NCBI GenBank assembly: GCA_026692825.1
Contig: JAPLOC010000169.1
Location: forward strand, 1 to 5,775
Origin: Planctomycetota bacterium
GTDB lineage: Bacteria; Planctomycetota; Planctomycetia; Planctomycetales; Planctomycetaceae
Length of the DNA: 5,775 nucleotides
Direction: 5' to 3'
Shown: in pieces, positions 5,298 to 5,775 of the stretch
Numbering within the stretch: the first letter of the stretch is position 1
How the letters are laid out: the number at the start of each line of letters is the position of its first letter
The notes under the pieces: model-generated
Told to the model about the DNA's origin: nothing
Database searches by the model: none
Seen by the model: the letters and a program-made list of their open reading frames with translations, nothing else
Translations under genes and position numbers: made by a program

Positions 5298-5775
5298 ATG
5301 CGAACACGACGAAGCGGTTTCAAGGCGTTGACCATTGTGCTGGGGGGCCTGTTGGCCGCTGTGATGATTTCCAGCACCAGTTCTGCGGTCGACATCATCG
5401 ACGACCCGATGCAGATCGATGAACGGGCCGCACAGCTCATTCAGTCTTCGAATTCACTCTGCTGGGAGATGCACCGCTTTCACCAACGGCAACCGGATTT
5501 TCGCGAGGCGTATCAGGCGACCAAAGAAATCTGGTCGCGGGCTCGGCAGTTGCGCGACGCTCTGCGCTCTGGCACCGTGGAAACCGAAGTTCTGGTGCAG
5601 AACATGACTCAGATCGACGAGATCTTTACTCAGGTCGAAACCTCGGTGTCGAAGTGGGGCAATGGCGATCGGTCGCTTGTCGCTCCGAACAGCGGACCGG
5701 TTCAGAGAACTGTGGTGACGCCAGGAGTGGAGATCGACATTCCGTTCGTCGGAATCGTCGGGGGGGGATCGCGGG
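5298..5775 (+). CDS. Secreted protein of unknown function (3' end beyond window)
   Basis: The open frame runs without a stop from ATG 5298 to the window edge (159 codons), so the gene is cut on the right. Residues 1-30 form a classic signal peptide: basic MRTRRSGFK, a hydrophobic core LTIVLGGLLAAVMI, and a polar SSTSSA with likely cleavage before VD. The mature part begins acidic (DIIDDPMQIDERA) and is then largely helical. It has a single Cys in LCWEMHRFHQRQPDF (54-68) and heptad-like stretches to about residue 118. It turns to a Ser/Pro/Gly- and Val-rich segment (126-159). The protein is likely periplasmic or surface-exposed; I do not recognise the family. The promoter should lie between the terminator ending at 5224 and 5286, but no clear -35/-10 pair was found. 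A run of eight G (5760-5767) close to the edge is a possible frame-error site. Confidence 0.75.
   Translation, partial: MRTRRSGFKALTIVLGGLLAAVMISSTSSAVDIIDDPMQIDERAAQLIQSSNSLCWEMHRFHQRQPDFREAYQATKEIWSRARQLRDALRSGTVETEVLVQNMTQIDEIFTQVETSVSKWGNGDRSLVAPNSGPVQRTVVTPGVEIDIPFVGIVGGGSR

Noticed and set aside
1..5775. CRISPR array, tRNA, rRNA, insertion sequence or phage gene
   Set aside because: No regularly spaced direct repeats, cloverleaf-like segments, rRNA signatures, transposase motifs or terminal inverted repeats were seen.

Overview
The window looks like chromosomal DNA from a planctomycete, or a close relative in the PVC group. This is inferred from style, not from a marker gene. The DNA is moderately GC-rich, and several genes encode Sec-exported proteins of unknown function. 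A non-haem iron PhyH-family oxygenase, a tandem DUF1579-type exported protein and a PF09720/ParE toxin-antitoxin pair are all common in such genomes. No rRNA, tRNA, CRISPR array, transposase or phage gene was found.

Layout. (1) Bases 157-2419, + strand: a phytanoyl-CoA dioxygenase family protein, then a secreted protein of unknown function whose reading frame is broken by a -1 shift near 1258-1275. (2) Bases 2420-2583: a short convergent gap holding one hairpin. (3) Bases 2584-4272, - strand: a gene for an exported two-domain DUF1579-like protein (3250-4272), followed by a compact antitoxin/toxin operon (antitoxin 2861-3112, ParE/RelE-like toxin 2584-2874, overlapping by 14 nt). (4) Bases 4273-4547: a divergent intergenic region with small inverted repeats. 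(5) Bases 4548-4955, + strand: a 135-aa TfoX/YjbR-like cytoplasmic protein with a lysine-rich tail. (6) Bases 4956-5297: a non-coding stretch with a copy of a 28-bp repeat directly before a very strong intrinsic terminator. (7) Bases 5298-5775, + strand: the first 159 codons of another secreted protein, cut by the window edge.

How the parts relate. The toxin and antitoxin form one functional unit, and the toxin is probably translationally coupled to the antitoxin. The other genes show no shared pathway and look like ordinary accessory and housekeeping-type genes. The most unusual signals are structural. A 28-bp palindrome-bearing element occurs twice (27 of 28 bases identical), once in the toxin-antitoxin promoter region and once beside the terminator. 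A canonical A_AAA_AAG slippery heptamer sits in phase near the end of the TfoX-like gene, downstream of an AGGAGG. The secreted-protein gene is frame-broken. I see no convincing new multi-gene system here.
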